64,000 nt of DNA from Apostichopus japonicus (GCF_037975245.1 NC_092574.1:202001-266000); one strand, 5' to 3'; shown: positions 10,934 through 21,161, numbered from the stretch's first letter. Translations and numbers: made by a program. The notes: generated from the letters alone by a model not told the origin.

Positions 10934-11470
10934 TTAGTTTAGATTAGTTTAGTAAAGAAAAAGGATCAGGAGGGACACTCAAGTCCCCATCAAAGACCCT
11001 ATAGGAGAGGGAAGAAAACTGATGACACAAACGATCAGACCCGATTACAATGCTTAAAGTGCTTGTCCAAAGCATTCTTAAACCCATTCACACTACAGTA
11101 CTTGCAAGTACAACTTTCTCAGGCGAGCCATTCCACTCATTCACAACCCTATTAGAAAAAAAGGTATGCCGAATATTAATGCTACTTTGTGACTTGTGGA
11201 GTTTAAGACAATGACATCTGGTACAACCACTATTAGCAAACATGAAAAAGTCAGTGACTATCAAGATACTTAATCAAGATATCACTTTTATGAAACCTAC
11301 GTTTGAGTTGAATCTTGGACTGCATAATCTAGATCTATGGGAAGACTGTCCATGAACTTGTGTTTGAGTTACTTTATTACTCTGAAATTTAGTGACTCTA
11401 GCCCTGACTCGTTGCATAACTGGTAATAGTTCCTGAAAACTCCACATGAATTGAATATGGACCACTGAAT
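10934..11470 (-). mobile_element. 3' fragment of a CR1/L2-like LINE, minus strand
   Basis: Read on the minus strand, several frames together give a LINE ORF2 C-terminus: KIQLKRRFHKSDILIKYLDS, then ANSGCTRCHCLKLHKS, INIRHTFFSNRVVNEWNG and, after a one-base slip near 11,091, NGFKNALDKHF up to a stop at 11,035-11,037. These match the conserved tail of CR1/L2-type elements (TRGH-x-x-KL, FF-x-x-RV-x-x-WN-x-LP, FK-x-x-LD). A short 3' UTR follows and ends in a TAAACTAAT-type tail near 10,934. It differs from the other LINE families in the window. At least three frame breaks show it is old. Confidence 0.7.
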
Positions 11471-11626
11471 CAAGAACTACTGGAGACTAATAATTCTTCA
11501 CATCCTTAGCTAGATGAAGTAATGGTTTCTAATACAAGGGGTATACTTTATCAATCCCGTTCTTGAACCATTGACCCAAAATTGTGTCCTTTCCGGAGAG
11601 AAGTATTGAAGGAGAACCGGACGGAT

Positions 11627-11985
11627 GGTGTGCTATTTATAATAATCCCTCTGCCTAATACAAATACCAAGGTATTTAATTAAAAAATAGTGAATTGCAC
11701 ATAAAACACCTAAGGCGACACCTTTGTCGCCCTAGGTGAATTCATCTCTTTTCACAACACTTAGGACGACATAGCATAAACTCACCACTTAGGGCGACGA
11801 TGGTGATTTAGTGTAATTTCGTCACACTGGACCATTGTTCTCCTGTATGTGCACTATTTATAATAATCCCTTTGCAAAGTACATATAGCAAAGAATACAA
11901 TTAACTAGTTAATTAATTTCACATATACATGTCACCCTATGTGAAATTAACTCTTTCCACAACACTTTAAATAAATAAATTGAGA
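11627..11985. repeat. Diverged tandem duplication (offset about 219 bp), each half with a strong hairpin
   Basis: Two related units begin with CTATTTATAATAATCCCT near 11,632 and again near 11,852, and both contain CTCTTT(T)CCACAACACTT-like sequence near their ends. Unit 1 holds a 14-bp inverted repeat with one mismatch and a 4-nt loop (11,707-11,720 and 11,725-11,738). Unit 2 holds a perfect 13-bp inverted repeat (11,913-11,925 and 11,938-11,950) with a 12-nt loop. The element may be a relic of a small non-autonomous transposon; no terminal repeats are proven. Confidence 0.7.
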
Positions 11986-12335
11986 AAGACATAACACCAG
12001 AGATCTACAGTCAATATGAAAAGATGCCTGTATACAGTATTTAGAACTGCTCAATGGGATCATTACAACTCAAGCTGGACTCTAAACCTGAAAATTTTCA
12101 ACGTATGAATTCTGGCCATTAACTTACATCACTAATAGTTTCAGAATTTGACTCCTGTTCATTTGTCAGTTTATTGAGTTATTGTAATGACAGGCTGTTA
12201 GCATTACACTCATAAACACACATACTGCTACTTCACAAAAATGCATTGTGTTACATATTGAAACAATTTTACATAACACAAAACAGCATGGAATGAAAAC
12301 AATATGACAAAAACAGGGAGTTTGCAGGAACTCAC

Positions 12336-12527
12336 CAGGACTCACAAAAGCCTTCAAGATCTTTGCAATCTAGACACACCTCAAGGTGCCCCTGCATACT
12401 CAAGCATGACATATAGCCCTTGTTACTAGGATATATCGGAATTACTGGATAGGAGTTTGCCCGACAGTGCCAAGTCTCATTGCAGGAAGTCCACTTCATC
12501 TCATTTGTTGTATGTAAGAAGAAGTAC
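12336..12527 (-). CDS. Exon of USP-like gene: Cys-rich fingers region
   Basis: A symmetric 192-bp exon (phase 2 to 2, 64 codons) with acceptor TTTCCTTTCCAG and donor CTG/GTGAGT. It is open throughout. The peptide contains KWTSCNETWHCRANSYPV, GYMSCLSMQGHLEVCLDC and KDLEGFCES. It is cysteine-rich with C-x-x-C pairs, as in the zinc-binding fingers of USP catalytic domains. The phase at both ends fits the exons on either side: the 5' exon ends in GA and this exon starts with G, giving GAG. I infer a place between the QEDALEFL exon and the catalytic-His exon. A secreted or membrane Cys-rich domain is the main alternative if the flanking exons belong to something else. Confidence 0.55.
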
Positions 12528-13171
12528 CTGGAAAGGAAAAAATAAGTTACTCATTACAACAATGTTGCATTTCTATTGCAATTCCCATTTGTTCCTTTAC
12601 CCTCTGGATTATCAGGTATAAATGAAAACTTTCATTCAGCTTTTACTTAAAATTATCAGAATTATTATTAAGAGCAACAAACTTATCAATCAGATACAGA
12701 CTATCATCTAAACCCAGCCTTACAAAATGTGCATCCTCATTGTATTGATGCAAGTTTATCAGTCAGATCTAACTGGTGCCATAATACCTCTTTCAAAATG
12801 ACTAATTCCCTGCAAACCTAAGCAAATTCCCAATCAGTTTCAATGTTAAAGGTAGTCTGTATATGCCCCAAATTATAGGATGCTATAATTGCTAGAAGTT
12901 TTCAACAAGTTACTTTCATGGAGGCACTTAGTCCAAATTGTTCTCAGACATTCTTAATGAACACACAAGATGACTGAATGTCCCCGTGAGGTAAATTTCA
13001 TCAAAAGTGGTAATAAAAACAGTTTATAGAATTTTGACCAAAGGTGACCATATTTGAATATTTGCATATTTTGGGCCAACATGGCATAATTTTAAATAAT
13101 ATATTGAAAAGTTCACTTATTTTTGTTTGTGTTGCTTTGATGCTTTTCACAGAACGATCTATATCTCTTAC

Positions 13172-13410
13172 TCATCTAAAAGTTTGCACTGGCTTTGGTT
13201 ACAGGAAGTGCATGATGATGTGTAAACTGCACCAAGGAATTCTAATGCATCCTCCTGTGCAGTTGAATCAAACTCTGGAAGAATCTGTTTCAACCTTGCG
13301 AGACAGGAGGCCCATGAAGTTCAGGTTGAAATTGCACGGAAGAGAGCTTTGATTACTTCCATTAATTCAGAGCTATGTCCATTATAGTGTCGAATGATGC
13401 TGCAAAGAAG
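13172..13410 (-). pseudogene. Exon of USP-like deubiquitinase with QEDALEFL motif, one in-frame stop
   Basis: The minus-strand segment is flanked by a TTTTTTTTAG acceptor and a GA/GTAAGA donor. The frame gives LLCSIIRHYNGHSSELMEV, IKALFRAIST, a TGA at 13,321-13,323, then SCLARLKQILPEFD, AQEDALEFLGAVY and SCTSCNQSQCKLLDE. QEDALEFL after an F/A-rich helix is the QQDAxEFL signature of USP (peptidase C19) deubiquitinases, which cleave ubiquitin from proteins. The catalytic Cys box, which should lie upstream, was not found. The TGA sits where a CGA arginine codon would be a simple CpG transition, so the copy may be a pseudogene, or the exon may be shorter than drawn. A plus-strand open frame over 13,044-13,352 is only its antisense shadow. 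Confidence 0.5.
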
Positions 13411-16180
13411 CTAAAAAAAAGAAGGAAAATTTAGATTTGTAGAAAATCTACATCTGACATGGGTGGCTCATCAATATAAGTGGAAAAGATTTGGGTTGCA
13501 ACCTTCATTTTTATCTATTTTTTGTTAATGATTGCTTGATGTTTCAAAGCACTTTCTTGGAAGTCTGTCACTAGCTTCTGTAGCTGAAAAGTTACTCTCA
13601 TCAAGTAAAATGATAAACACATCATATCTTAATAACCATTTGTTGGAATATGCTACTGGGAGAAAGGAGTAGAGGTATCATGAACTTGACAAAGAAGAGT
13701 GCCCATGTTGGAAAATCTAGTATATTTGGGGGATAATAAAACTTAAAACCCTTCATTGTTGAAGTGAAAATTATGATATTCTGCAATAAGTGCCAATCCT
13801 TGGGATGGGGTTGGAACATCACAAAATGCTCCTTGCAATTGTGCTGATATAGGTTGGGTTTTTCCCTTTACTTCTCCAGGCATAAGGTTTTGTCAAGGAT
13901 ATGGTCCTGGCACAGTAAAAGTCTTTCATTTTTCAACATTTCCAGGTGGGGAGGATCAAGTCACATGAAGTCTTGCACCTCCATAGCTTGCAATCCCTGC
14001 CTTAATGAATTATTTCTAAAGCTGCATGGGTTGTCTTAGGTTACTTACCTTTAATTTGAATTTGAAGGACCACTACATGCTTTTAAGACAAAATTGCAAA
14101 CTGGACAAATTAAGAAATATGATGTCCTTTAAGTTGGCTGAATTGGGACAAATTCATTCCAAAGGCATGACTTGTTTTCTGAATTTTCTCTGTTCTTTCA
14201 ACTTCCCTGTACATATTGGTCAAATGGTTTAAAATGAGTTGTATGAATAGTTGATAAAGCTGATATATTCTGACAAGTTGTCAACCAGTTATTTCAATTG
14301 AATCATTTTTAATGAATTGTCTCACTGTAATTATTGATTGAGTGAGTGATCAGTCAATTAATTAAATCGTTAATTGAGTTAACGTTTAATTAAAATTAGT
14401 TAGGGGAATCAATTAAAAAAAGATGAAAATTAGATGACCTCTATGACTGAACTTTTCCTTTGAACTTGTTAGAGCAGTTTAAAACCTGTATGTGGTACTT
14501 CTAGCAACTGTCAAGTTGGAAAAAAAAAAAATTCTCTTTACATTTTGAATAGCAATTTGGATTTTAGAGGACAAATTATTCCTTGCAAATAAATGCTTTC
14601 TTGAGTTCATTCATTGCAATTAAATGGCATATTGTTAATTGTTGTTGACAATAAAATTCAGATTTCAACTGAATCAATTTGAGAAGCTATACAGTATTAA
14701 ATTGATTTTCATATGTTGGATGGTTATTTGCTAAGAACCAATAAATGCAGATCTATACCAATAGCATGGGTACAGTCTTACAAGTATAGCTGGTACTGTA
14801 ATAATTTTCAGAGTCATGTACCAACAAGTTATCAAGTTATCCCAACCACTGCAAATATTACCATTTTGGGGTGATATATGTTGAAAATATCTCATGCATG
14901 GAAATTATTGATTCAATATAGTTGCAAGCAAATTTGAAAACTCGAGTATACTTACACATTGCTTAATTACAACGTTTTTATCTGTAAAACATGGCACCAT
15001 ATAGCAAAGTTAATGAAGTGTGATGATTATGTCCTAAGAAACTGGCCAGCGTCACAATATCCCTGTATCTGTTACGTCCTGAGATATTGGCCACGTAACA
15101 CAACATCTACTTCCATACTTGTATAATGCTGAGCTGCAGACACTGGCCTTTGTGGCAAGATCTTGAACACATATATTATGTATACTGTCTATCAAATATA
15201 CTGTATGTATAAAATGCATCCTTATTTTTTTTTAAACTAACAGAAATTTAAGATGGTCAATATCAGTCCCTATTCTGGAACTGCCTCTATGAGGATTACT
15301 GTGATGATAGAATCAATGTTGATGAAAGAATAAATGTGACTTCATGCAGTGTTTTACAACCTGTATAAAATTAATACTCCAACCACACATGCAAAGTGCA
15401 ATGTGGTTCCCAGCTACACCACTCTATGGGGAAATGGTAATTTGATGGCTGTTCTTCCTGCAAACTCAGTCTAGACAGTGTGTTAGATTATCAACTCAAC
15501 CAACTTTGTCCAAGTTCCTGATGTTGTCGGCTGCAAGCCAGGAATCTCATTGGGTTGCTGCCACCACCATGAAGATTTAAGCAGTATATCATTTCTCCTA
15601 TAACAACAACATTGGAATAGTAAAGCAACATTACCGTAATGATGCTATATCGCAATTCCCTTTTGAATTAAGCAATATGTTAAGGGACATTTTCTTAATA
15701 TTAGTTTGTTCAATATATGAAAAATCAACCAAGTTAAAATGCATTATGGTTTCCATGATGTAACATGAGTAATTTGTGTATGCGTTTGTTTGTGTGTGTG
15801 GGGGGAGGGGGGAGGGAAGGGGGGTTGCACACACTTAATAGTAATTAAGGTTCTACAAATATTAGAAAAAGCTAACAATGATGATTGAGATGCAACAAAC
15901 ATGGGCGAAAATGGAAAATATCTGCCAAGAAAATGAGACGGACTATTCCTGCAGGCTATGAGGTATCATTATGTTAAGTATCAACTCAAATGGAATAAAT
16001 TTCTTCCGATTCTGTGTTTATAAGGAAATTTCAGCTGAGCCCTGTTTTGTCACACATCTCATCAATATGCAGCAAAATCAAAATAGCACTGAAAACATTG
16101 CATTGGGTAACCAACCTGCTCAGCCCAATAAACTTTAGTCATACCACATATGGTTGGTGAGCAATTGCAGATCAGGTTTT
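13411..16180. other. Mostly non-coding, weak minus-strand exon-like pieces
   Basis: Small minus-strand segments with acceptors read in one frame for 20-30 codons: near 13,585-13,520 (LQKLVTDFQESALKHQA) and near 14,205-14,110 (EVERTEKIQKTSHAFG, then MNLSQFSQLKGHH) with a GTAAGT donor at about 14,050. They lie between the integrase remnant and the USP-like exons on the same strand and might be linking exons, now decayed. The rest is AT-rich with A/T runs and no recognisable feature except the G-rich block at 15,800-15,827. Confidence 0.3.
15800..15827 (+). other. G-run block with quadruplex potential
   Basis: Four G runs of 6, 6, 3 and 6 separated by A, A and AA follow a short GT repeat. This satisfies the usual four-run rule for an intrastrand G-quadruplex. 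No gene start lies beside it. Confidence 0.7.
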
Positions 16181-16580
16181 AATGTTAAGCCCTGCCCACT
16201 CATTCGTTGCACGATATCTGCACCAAAAGCAATAACGACCCTCCTTAGCTCGTCATTGCTGCAAGGATCACCTCAAACCAACCTACCATTCTTCAGATTG
16301 GAGCTAACAGTTATTAATGTTAAGCCCTGCCCACTCATTTTGTTGCACAATATCTGCACCAAAAGCAATAACGACCCTCCTTAGCTCATCATTGCTTCAA
16401 GGATCACCTCAAACCAACCTACCATTCTTCAGATTGGAGCTAACAGTTATTAATGTTAAGCCCTGCCCACTCATTTTGTTGCACGATATCTGCACCAAAA
16501 GCAATAACGACCCTCCTTAGCTCGTCATTGCTGCAAGGATCACCTCAAACCAACCTACCATTCTTCAGATTGGAGCTAAC
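16181..16580. repeat. 136-bp tandem repeat, three copies
   Basis: Copies start with AATGTTAAGCCCTGCCCACT at 16,181, 16,316 and 16,452, and are nearly identical (a few substitutions and one indel). Each contains GCAATAACGA and, 11 nt on, TCGTCATTGC (TCATCATTGC in copy 2), an inverted pair with one G-U in RNA. The array ends at GGAGCTAAC near 16,580, about 30 bp past the last coding exon of the integrase remnant on the minus strand. Open plus-strand frames across it are by-products of the repeat. Confidence 0.92.
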
Positions 16581-16611
16581 AAGAGAACGTCAGCTAAAAT
16601 CTATTTTGGTC

Positions 16612-16781
16612 CTATTTCTTCTTCAAAGGAAGGCCTGTGGAACTGTTAGTATGTGTGTACAGCCCTTTCTCATTCACAGCCTTGACTCCATACGGCTCAA
16701 GCCAAGAGTTTCGAACTTCCCTCCTCTTCGGGCATCCTTTCCTGCATTCTGGACGAGAACACTAGAACCAACTTTGAAGGT
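16612..16781 (-). pseudogene. Integrase exon 5: GPY/F-like C-terminal module, frameshifted
   Basis: After the acceptor TTTTATTCAG the frame reads FKVGSSVLVQNAGKDAR, RRGGKFETL, then shifts by one base to WLEPYGVKAVNEKGLYTHTN and STGLPLKKK before a TAG at 16,612-16,614. This is the SH3-like tail of gypsy/Ginger1 integrases (VGDxVLVxN, W-x-GPY-x-V, KGLYTL). The Gly of GPY is Glu here. The frameshift lies near 16,700. Confidence 0.75.
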
Positions 16782-16894
16782 CTGAATAAAACAAAATCCA
16801 GCAAATATACATAAACATCATAATACAATGTATATGTTGCCATTCATTTAACTACAGTCAGTTTTCAATGCACAACATAGCATTATGTAATAAC

Positions 16895-17093
16895 CTGTTT
16901 TGATTGCTGCCTTTAGTCAAAATTCTTTTTCTTGCCGTTCTTGGGCTTTGCCAATATTTTCTTTCACAAAACCTTTGATTATGTCCTGCGACTGTGACAT
17001 GAGTTGTAAAACCCTCTCCCTCTGTGCATCGCTGCAGCAAGAGATTCTGGTTGGACAATGGAGTCTTCAATGTCGACTGGTAACAATGGCTCT
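16895..17093 (-). pseudogene. Integrase exon 4: post-core helical region, frameshifted
   Basis: The acceptor ATATATCCAG is followed by a one-base completion of the Arg codon split by the previous intron, giving MFGR then EPLLPVDIEDSIVQPESL, the classical GREPxLPVD motif after the core. A frameshift near 17,030 leads into VLQLMSQSQDIIKGFVKENI and GKAQERQEKEF, a helical stretch usual at this place, ended by a TGA. The donor is ACAG/GTTATT at 16,894. Confidence 0.75.
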
Positions 17094-17666
17094 CTGGATA
17101 TATGAAGATAAATTAACAATCAATTATTCCCAACACTTTGTTGACTGAAGAATATTTAATTTTTTTTATATTTTATTTTCGCTATTAAGACCCTGGAACC
17201 ATAAATTTGAGTCACATACTCAAACCAGCAGAAATATAAAACCAAAGTATATTCTGTGCTGTTATAGGTCCAAATTGCATACCAGCCCAAAATATGATAT
17301 ATAGTATATGAAAAACAAAACCAATGTCAGTGGCATTAATTGCATGTATCTTAATTAATTGGCATGCTTTTATAGTTTAATGAATGTTCATCTTTTGTAC
17401 TTGCTGAAGAGTGTACCATATACAGAGTTAATCTGTTTATTTGTTTAGGTGTTGTAACTTACATAGGGTTATTGGTGGTCCTCTATTTAGCAGTTTTTCC
17501 CTGTACCTGGGATGTGTCGAATGAGATTTTATCCTATAGAGGATCAGTGTAGCTATGCAGGATTTGTCCAAACTCTCTTGTCCCTGATTGCTTTTCTCTG
17601 TACAGTATATGACCTTTACAAATGTAAACCTCTATTCAGCAATGGTAGGTTTGAATTATTACAAAC

Positions 17667-17957
17667 CTTCCAAACATCACAACGAAAGGAGAAAGACCTG
17701 TTGAACCATGTTTTGCTGTACGGTACCCCATGAGAATGGAAGACAGTGTTTCATCCCAGTCATCTTGGTTTTGATTGACAACTTTGATGAGTGACATTTG
17801 CAGAGTTTGGTGGAATCTTTCATCCAGCCCATTGGTCTGTGGGTGGTAGCTGAAGGATACTCTGTGGCTCACCCCTGTCATGTCAAATAGGGACTTGTTC
17901 AGAGCATTAACAAATTCTCCTCTCTGGTCTGAGATGAAAATTTTCATGCACACAAAT
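17667..17957 (-). pseudogene. Integrase exon 3: catalytic core with second Asp and Glu
   Basis: A 291-bp phase 2-2 exon that is fully open. Motifs in order: FISDQRGEFVNALNKSL (second catalytic Asp), HRVSFSYHPQTNGLDERF (catalytic Glu), DDWDETLSSILMGYRTAKH and GSTGLSPFVVMFG. The acceptor is TCCATTTATTTAG and the donor AAG/GTTTGT. This is the best-preserved part of the gene. Confidence 0.88.
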
Positions 17958-18300
17958 CTAAATAAATGGAAAATTAAACAAGTTGTTAAAGTACTGGTTA
18001 GAGTAATGCAGTAAACTATTGGCATCTTCAGAGTGGCTGCGTGGTTTAATCAGGAGATTCTTTTAGCACTGATTTCAAAACAAGTAAGTTAAGCACTGAC
18101 ATAACACCTGGTCTTGGATGCACTGACCGTTATCCCACTAACATTTTATTAACATTAACTTATAAAACAACTTCAAGAAATTTCTGTAACCATTTTGCCG
18201 CTTTCTGGGTCACAGGTAAAACTGAGAACAAATGCAGGTCTACGTAACTAACTTCAAAAGTATGTTATGTAAAGTAAAAACAAAGTACATGGATATATAC

Positions 18301-18458
18301 CTGGCCATGGTTTCAAACAGAAAGTTTGCAACGGTTTATGCTGTTTCGTCTCTTACAGCAACAGCCTCTGGCAATTTTGAAAAATAGTCACATAGGGTTA
18401 TGATGTACTTATTTCCATTGATGGTCTCTGCAAGGGGTCCAATCATATCCACACCCAC
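18301..18458 (-). pseudogene. Integrase exon 2: core with first catalytic Asp, one stop
   Basis: The acceptor CCTTTTTTTTTAG opens a 158-bp exon reading VGVDMIGPLAETINGNKYII, TLCDYFSKLPEAVAVRDETA, a TAA stop, TVANFLFETMA and a codon split after AG. The donor is CAG/GTATAT. The first catalytic Asp lies in VGVDMIG. The TAA stands where relatives usually have Glu (one G-to-T change). Splicing to exon 3 rebuilds AGA, giving MARFVCMKIFISDQ, as expected for this family. Confidence 0.88.
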
Positions 18459-18683
18459 CTAAAAAAAAAGGAAAATAGCATTCAGAACCATACACAATCA
18501 TACCAACAACATTCTTGTACAGAACAGAATGCTGTATCAAATTTCGCAAATACTTTTGATACTGGACAGTGAAGCTTTTTTAATTGCAATGATTTAAATT
18601 GCATGATTTTGGCTTTTCTTGATTTAAAACTATTACTGCTCACACTTTTCAGCACAAAGCTCGGTGGCTGTTTATTGCTCCCG

Positions 18684-18818
18684 TTAGTCTAAACTCTTCG
18701 ATCTTTTCCGTATCGATCTTTTTACATTTAATGTTGAATTTTCAGGGCACAGTCCTGACAAACGATATTTTCCAATGATACTGTACTCTTCATCGGTATC
18801 CAGCTCAGGAGAAGTCAT
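18684..18818 (-). pseudogene. Probable first coding exon of the integrase gene
   Basis: From an ATG (18,816-18,818) the frame reads MTSPELDTDEEYSIIGKYR, LSGLCPENSTLNVKRSIRKR, SKSLD and stops. Spliced Ginger/KRBA2-like integrase proteins commonly start with an acidic EEY-x-x-I-x-x-YL-x-x-G-x-YP block followed by basic KR-x-x-R/K-RK residues, and this fits. The exon lies 225 bp upstream of exon 2. A GTAAAAAG donor-like site occurs inside it. Family memory supports the call; there is no alignment. Confidence 0.5.
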
Positions 18819-21161
18819 CTTGTAATATCAGATCGGGCTAAGTAAGTTAACGGTCTCAACTCCTAATGCTTAACCGAGGCCAGAACAGTGCGTGCAAATA
18901 TGCAACTACTAAGAATTTTGTGTGCCTGCGTGTTACACATTGAAATGTATTGCTTAGTATTAACAAGCATGGCCTGTGTTTAATAAATTTATGTCTTGTT
19001 GATCACTTTTCTTTGTTTCGAACTTGGAACCTATTAAGAGTTTATATATCTTTTTTAGTAAGGTTATCAATTAATAACATGTTTGTTTACTCATTATTAT
19101 TGCCTTTAAATGAACAATATATGTTTTATTACTAAGTATTAGGTTATATTAGGTAAAGCATTGGTGGTGATGTCTGAAACAAGATCTATTTGGATAGGTG
19201 ATGTTCGGAACAAGAGTCATGACAAAAAAATCTGAGAGGACATTACCCAAAACTGTCAGCTTTTGGTTAATATATATATGCTTATGTTGTGGTTTGATTT
19301 TATGGTATTTTGTTTCAATTACTTTCAATTTTGCTCTTTAAAGAGAAAACTGTAATTTAGGAAAAATTGTGATTTTTCTCACGATACTCTAATTTTTCTT
19401 TGATAACATCATCAATATCATTGAAAACTTGTCTGATTATAGTAAATTTTATGTTAATAAAGGAACTAACGACAGAATTCCCAAAATGTAGCAGTAATGG
19501 AGTGGCACCACCATTAAGAAAAGAACCACTTTTGGAAAATTTATAGATTGTCACACTTTTCTACCATCTTGAATATAATTTCCGGAATAGTTTAAGGTCT
19601 GGTCAATTCTAATTCATAATTGCAGATATTAATTATGTTTTTTTTTATTTAGAATAGAAGTTCTGTACTGTAATTTGAAAATTTGCTACCTTTGGCAACT
19701 GTGAAACATGAACAGACCCAATTTCCAAAACGCTGATGTCAAACTCAAAGGTATAACAAACTTTTGTAAAATTTTGAAGACTTGCAGTGAGCGTTGTACA
19801 GTAAACCGCGAGAGTTGGCAGGCCTGCAAAACCCTACAGTAGCAATAGTCATCGACTTTTGTTGTAAACGATTTTTGCTGATGTACTGCATGAGCCTAGT
19901 CTAAGTCTTAACCCTATTGTTTTAAACTCTAGCCAGTGGCAGTAGGCCATATTGTATTGGCCTAATGGAATTTTTGGCTGAAACTGTAACTGTGTAAGGC
20001 CTAGCTAATTTAGAACTAGCCGTATGGCTGATAAGTCTGTTATCAAATCTTCAATCAAAGCGTTGTTGCATAGCATGCTAGGTGCTTACCCTAGGAGTAT
20101 CTTAGGCTAAGCCATTACAATCTTCCATATACTTATTGCAATACCACCTGACTCCCCTGTCATTGGCCAAAAAAGGGGATATTGAATATCTACCCCATTT
20201 GGTAATGCTAGGCATACTTAATGCTCCTCTGCACAAATTCATGATTAATTAAGCACACAGAGTATTTTTTCATAGGGCAAGCCAAACATGTCTTCATGCA
20301 CAGGAAAGTAGTGCTGGCCATTATGTTTACAACCATACATGTTGACTGGTGAATTAATTAGGTGAGCTCAAGGATGAATCCTAGTGGCAGTATTGGGGGT
20401 AGTTTATGCTATCAAGTAACAAGTTCTTAATGCTCGAGTGAATTTGAGGAGGACTCAGGTTTATCTATAGACAGTCTTGGCCTTCATGCATAGCATTAGA
20501 CCTAGTATGTATTGCTATGCCCATAGTAGTAGTAGGCTACTTCTTATGGCCATATTCAACTTCAATTCCTATGATCGAGATACACAGCATATAGGTCCAT
20601 TAGGCCTAACTCAGTCCAGCTACAGTCAGGGTTGCACTGGCATAACTAGGTCTAGGCTAGGCTTGTTAACTCAGTCGTAGGCCTAGACTAAGCAAGGCAT
20701 AGGCCTAAGCTTGTTTGCTTTGATCTCAAATAAGTAGTAAGCCAAGCCTAAAATGGAACTGAACAGGAAATCCTGGACTTTATGACCAAAACATGCCGAT
20801 CTACTCTTACTGTCGTAATACTAGTTGTTGAAGCCTAGCCTAGTACCGAGTAGTAGTACTAGTAGTGCCTATGGCCCTATGCCTATCCCCACCTCACACA
20901 GCTTGGTAGGCCTCTAGACCGTCATGCAATTGAAATTTTGTCTCCCAAATCTTTCGTCTTTGTACTTTGGTAGGCAAACCAAAAAAAACGAACTCTATCT
21001 CCATTATGCTGGCTACATTAGGCCGCACAGCAAGGCAAGATATTTTCTTTAAAACAATACAAAACCATTTTTAGCCTAGCCTACACACGTTTTATACAAA
21101 ATATGTGTTTGTATGCCAGTGTCGTCTGCACATTGCAAAAACTTAAAAGTTTTTGATTTAG
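18819..21161. other. No gene seen; rich in AGGCCT-type palindromes
   Basis: The interval has no coding segment with splice support. From about 19,880 to 20,930 the motifs TAGGCCTA, GGCCTA and CTAGGC recur many times on both strands, far more than elsewhere in the window. This may be a diverged simple repeat. Confidence 0.4.

Larger units (their letters stand above)
10302..12335 (-). other. Large intron of the USP-like gene with inserted repeats
   Basis: A 2.03-kb intron. It contains a minus-strand LINE fragment (10,934-11,470) and a duplicated hairpin element (11,627-11,985). The rest is AT-rich with no coding signal. Confidence 0.4.
16612..18818 (-). pseudogene. Spliced gypsy/Ginger-type integrase gene, inactivated
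   Basis: Five minus-strand segments, in order, read as an rve (DDE) integrase of the gypsy/Ginger1/GIN group: N-terminal linker (18,684-18,818), catalytic core (18,301-18,458 and 17,667-17,957), post-core (16,895-17,093) and GPY/F-like C-terminal module (16,612-16,781). All three catalytic acids are visible: D in VGVDMIG, D in ISDQRGEF, E in NGLDERF. Two introns are demonstrably in phase 2 and restore the family motif exactly when removed, so the gene is truly spliced rather than a simple retroelement pol. Such enzymes insert mobile DNA, and several hosts have domesticated them (for example GIN1). A nonsense codon and at least two frameshifts make this copy non-functional. No LTRs or terminal inverted repeats were seen. 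Confidence 0.8.

Noticed and set aside
13044-13352. Plus-strand 102-codon open frame
   Set aside because: It starts at a non-ATG codon and lies antisense to the USP-like exon, which has splice sites and family motifs.
15364-15600. Minus-strand exon-like pieces with acceptor motifs near 15,440 and 15,600
   Set aside because: Short frames with no matching donors or phases and no recognisable motif.
16154-16785. Plus-strand open frames with repeated LILLHNICTKSNNDPP-like peptides
   Set aside because: They arise from the 136-bp tandem repeat and run antisense into the integrase C-terminal exon.
17636-18025. Reading the integrase core as a single uninterrupted ORF of a retroelement
   Set aside because: The ends of that frame run into intron sequence; GT/AG borders at 17,667 and 17,957 restore family motifs in the neighbouring exons, so the spliced model is better.
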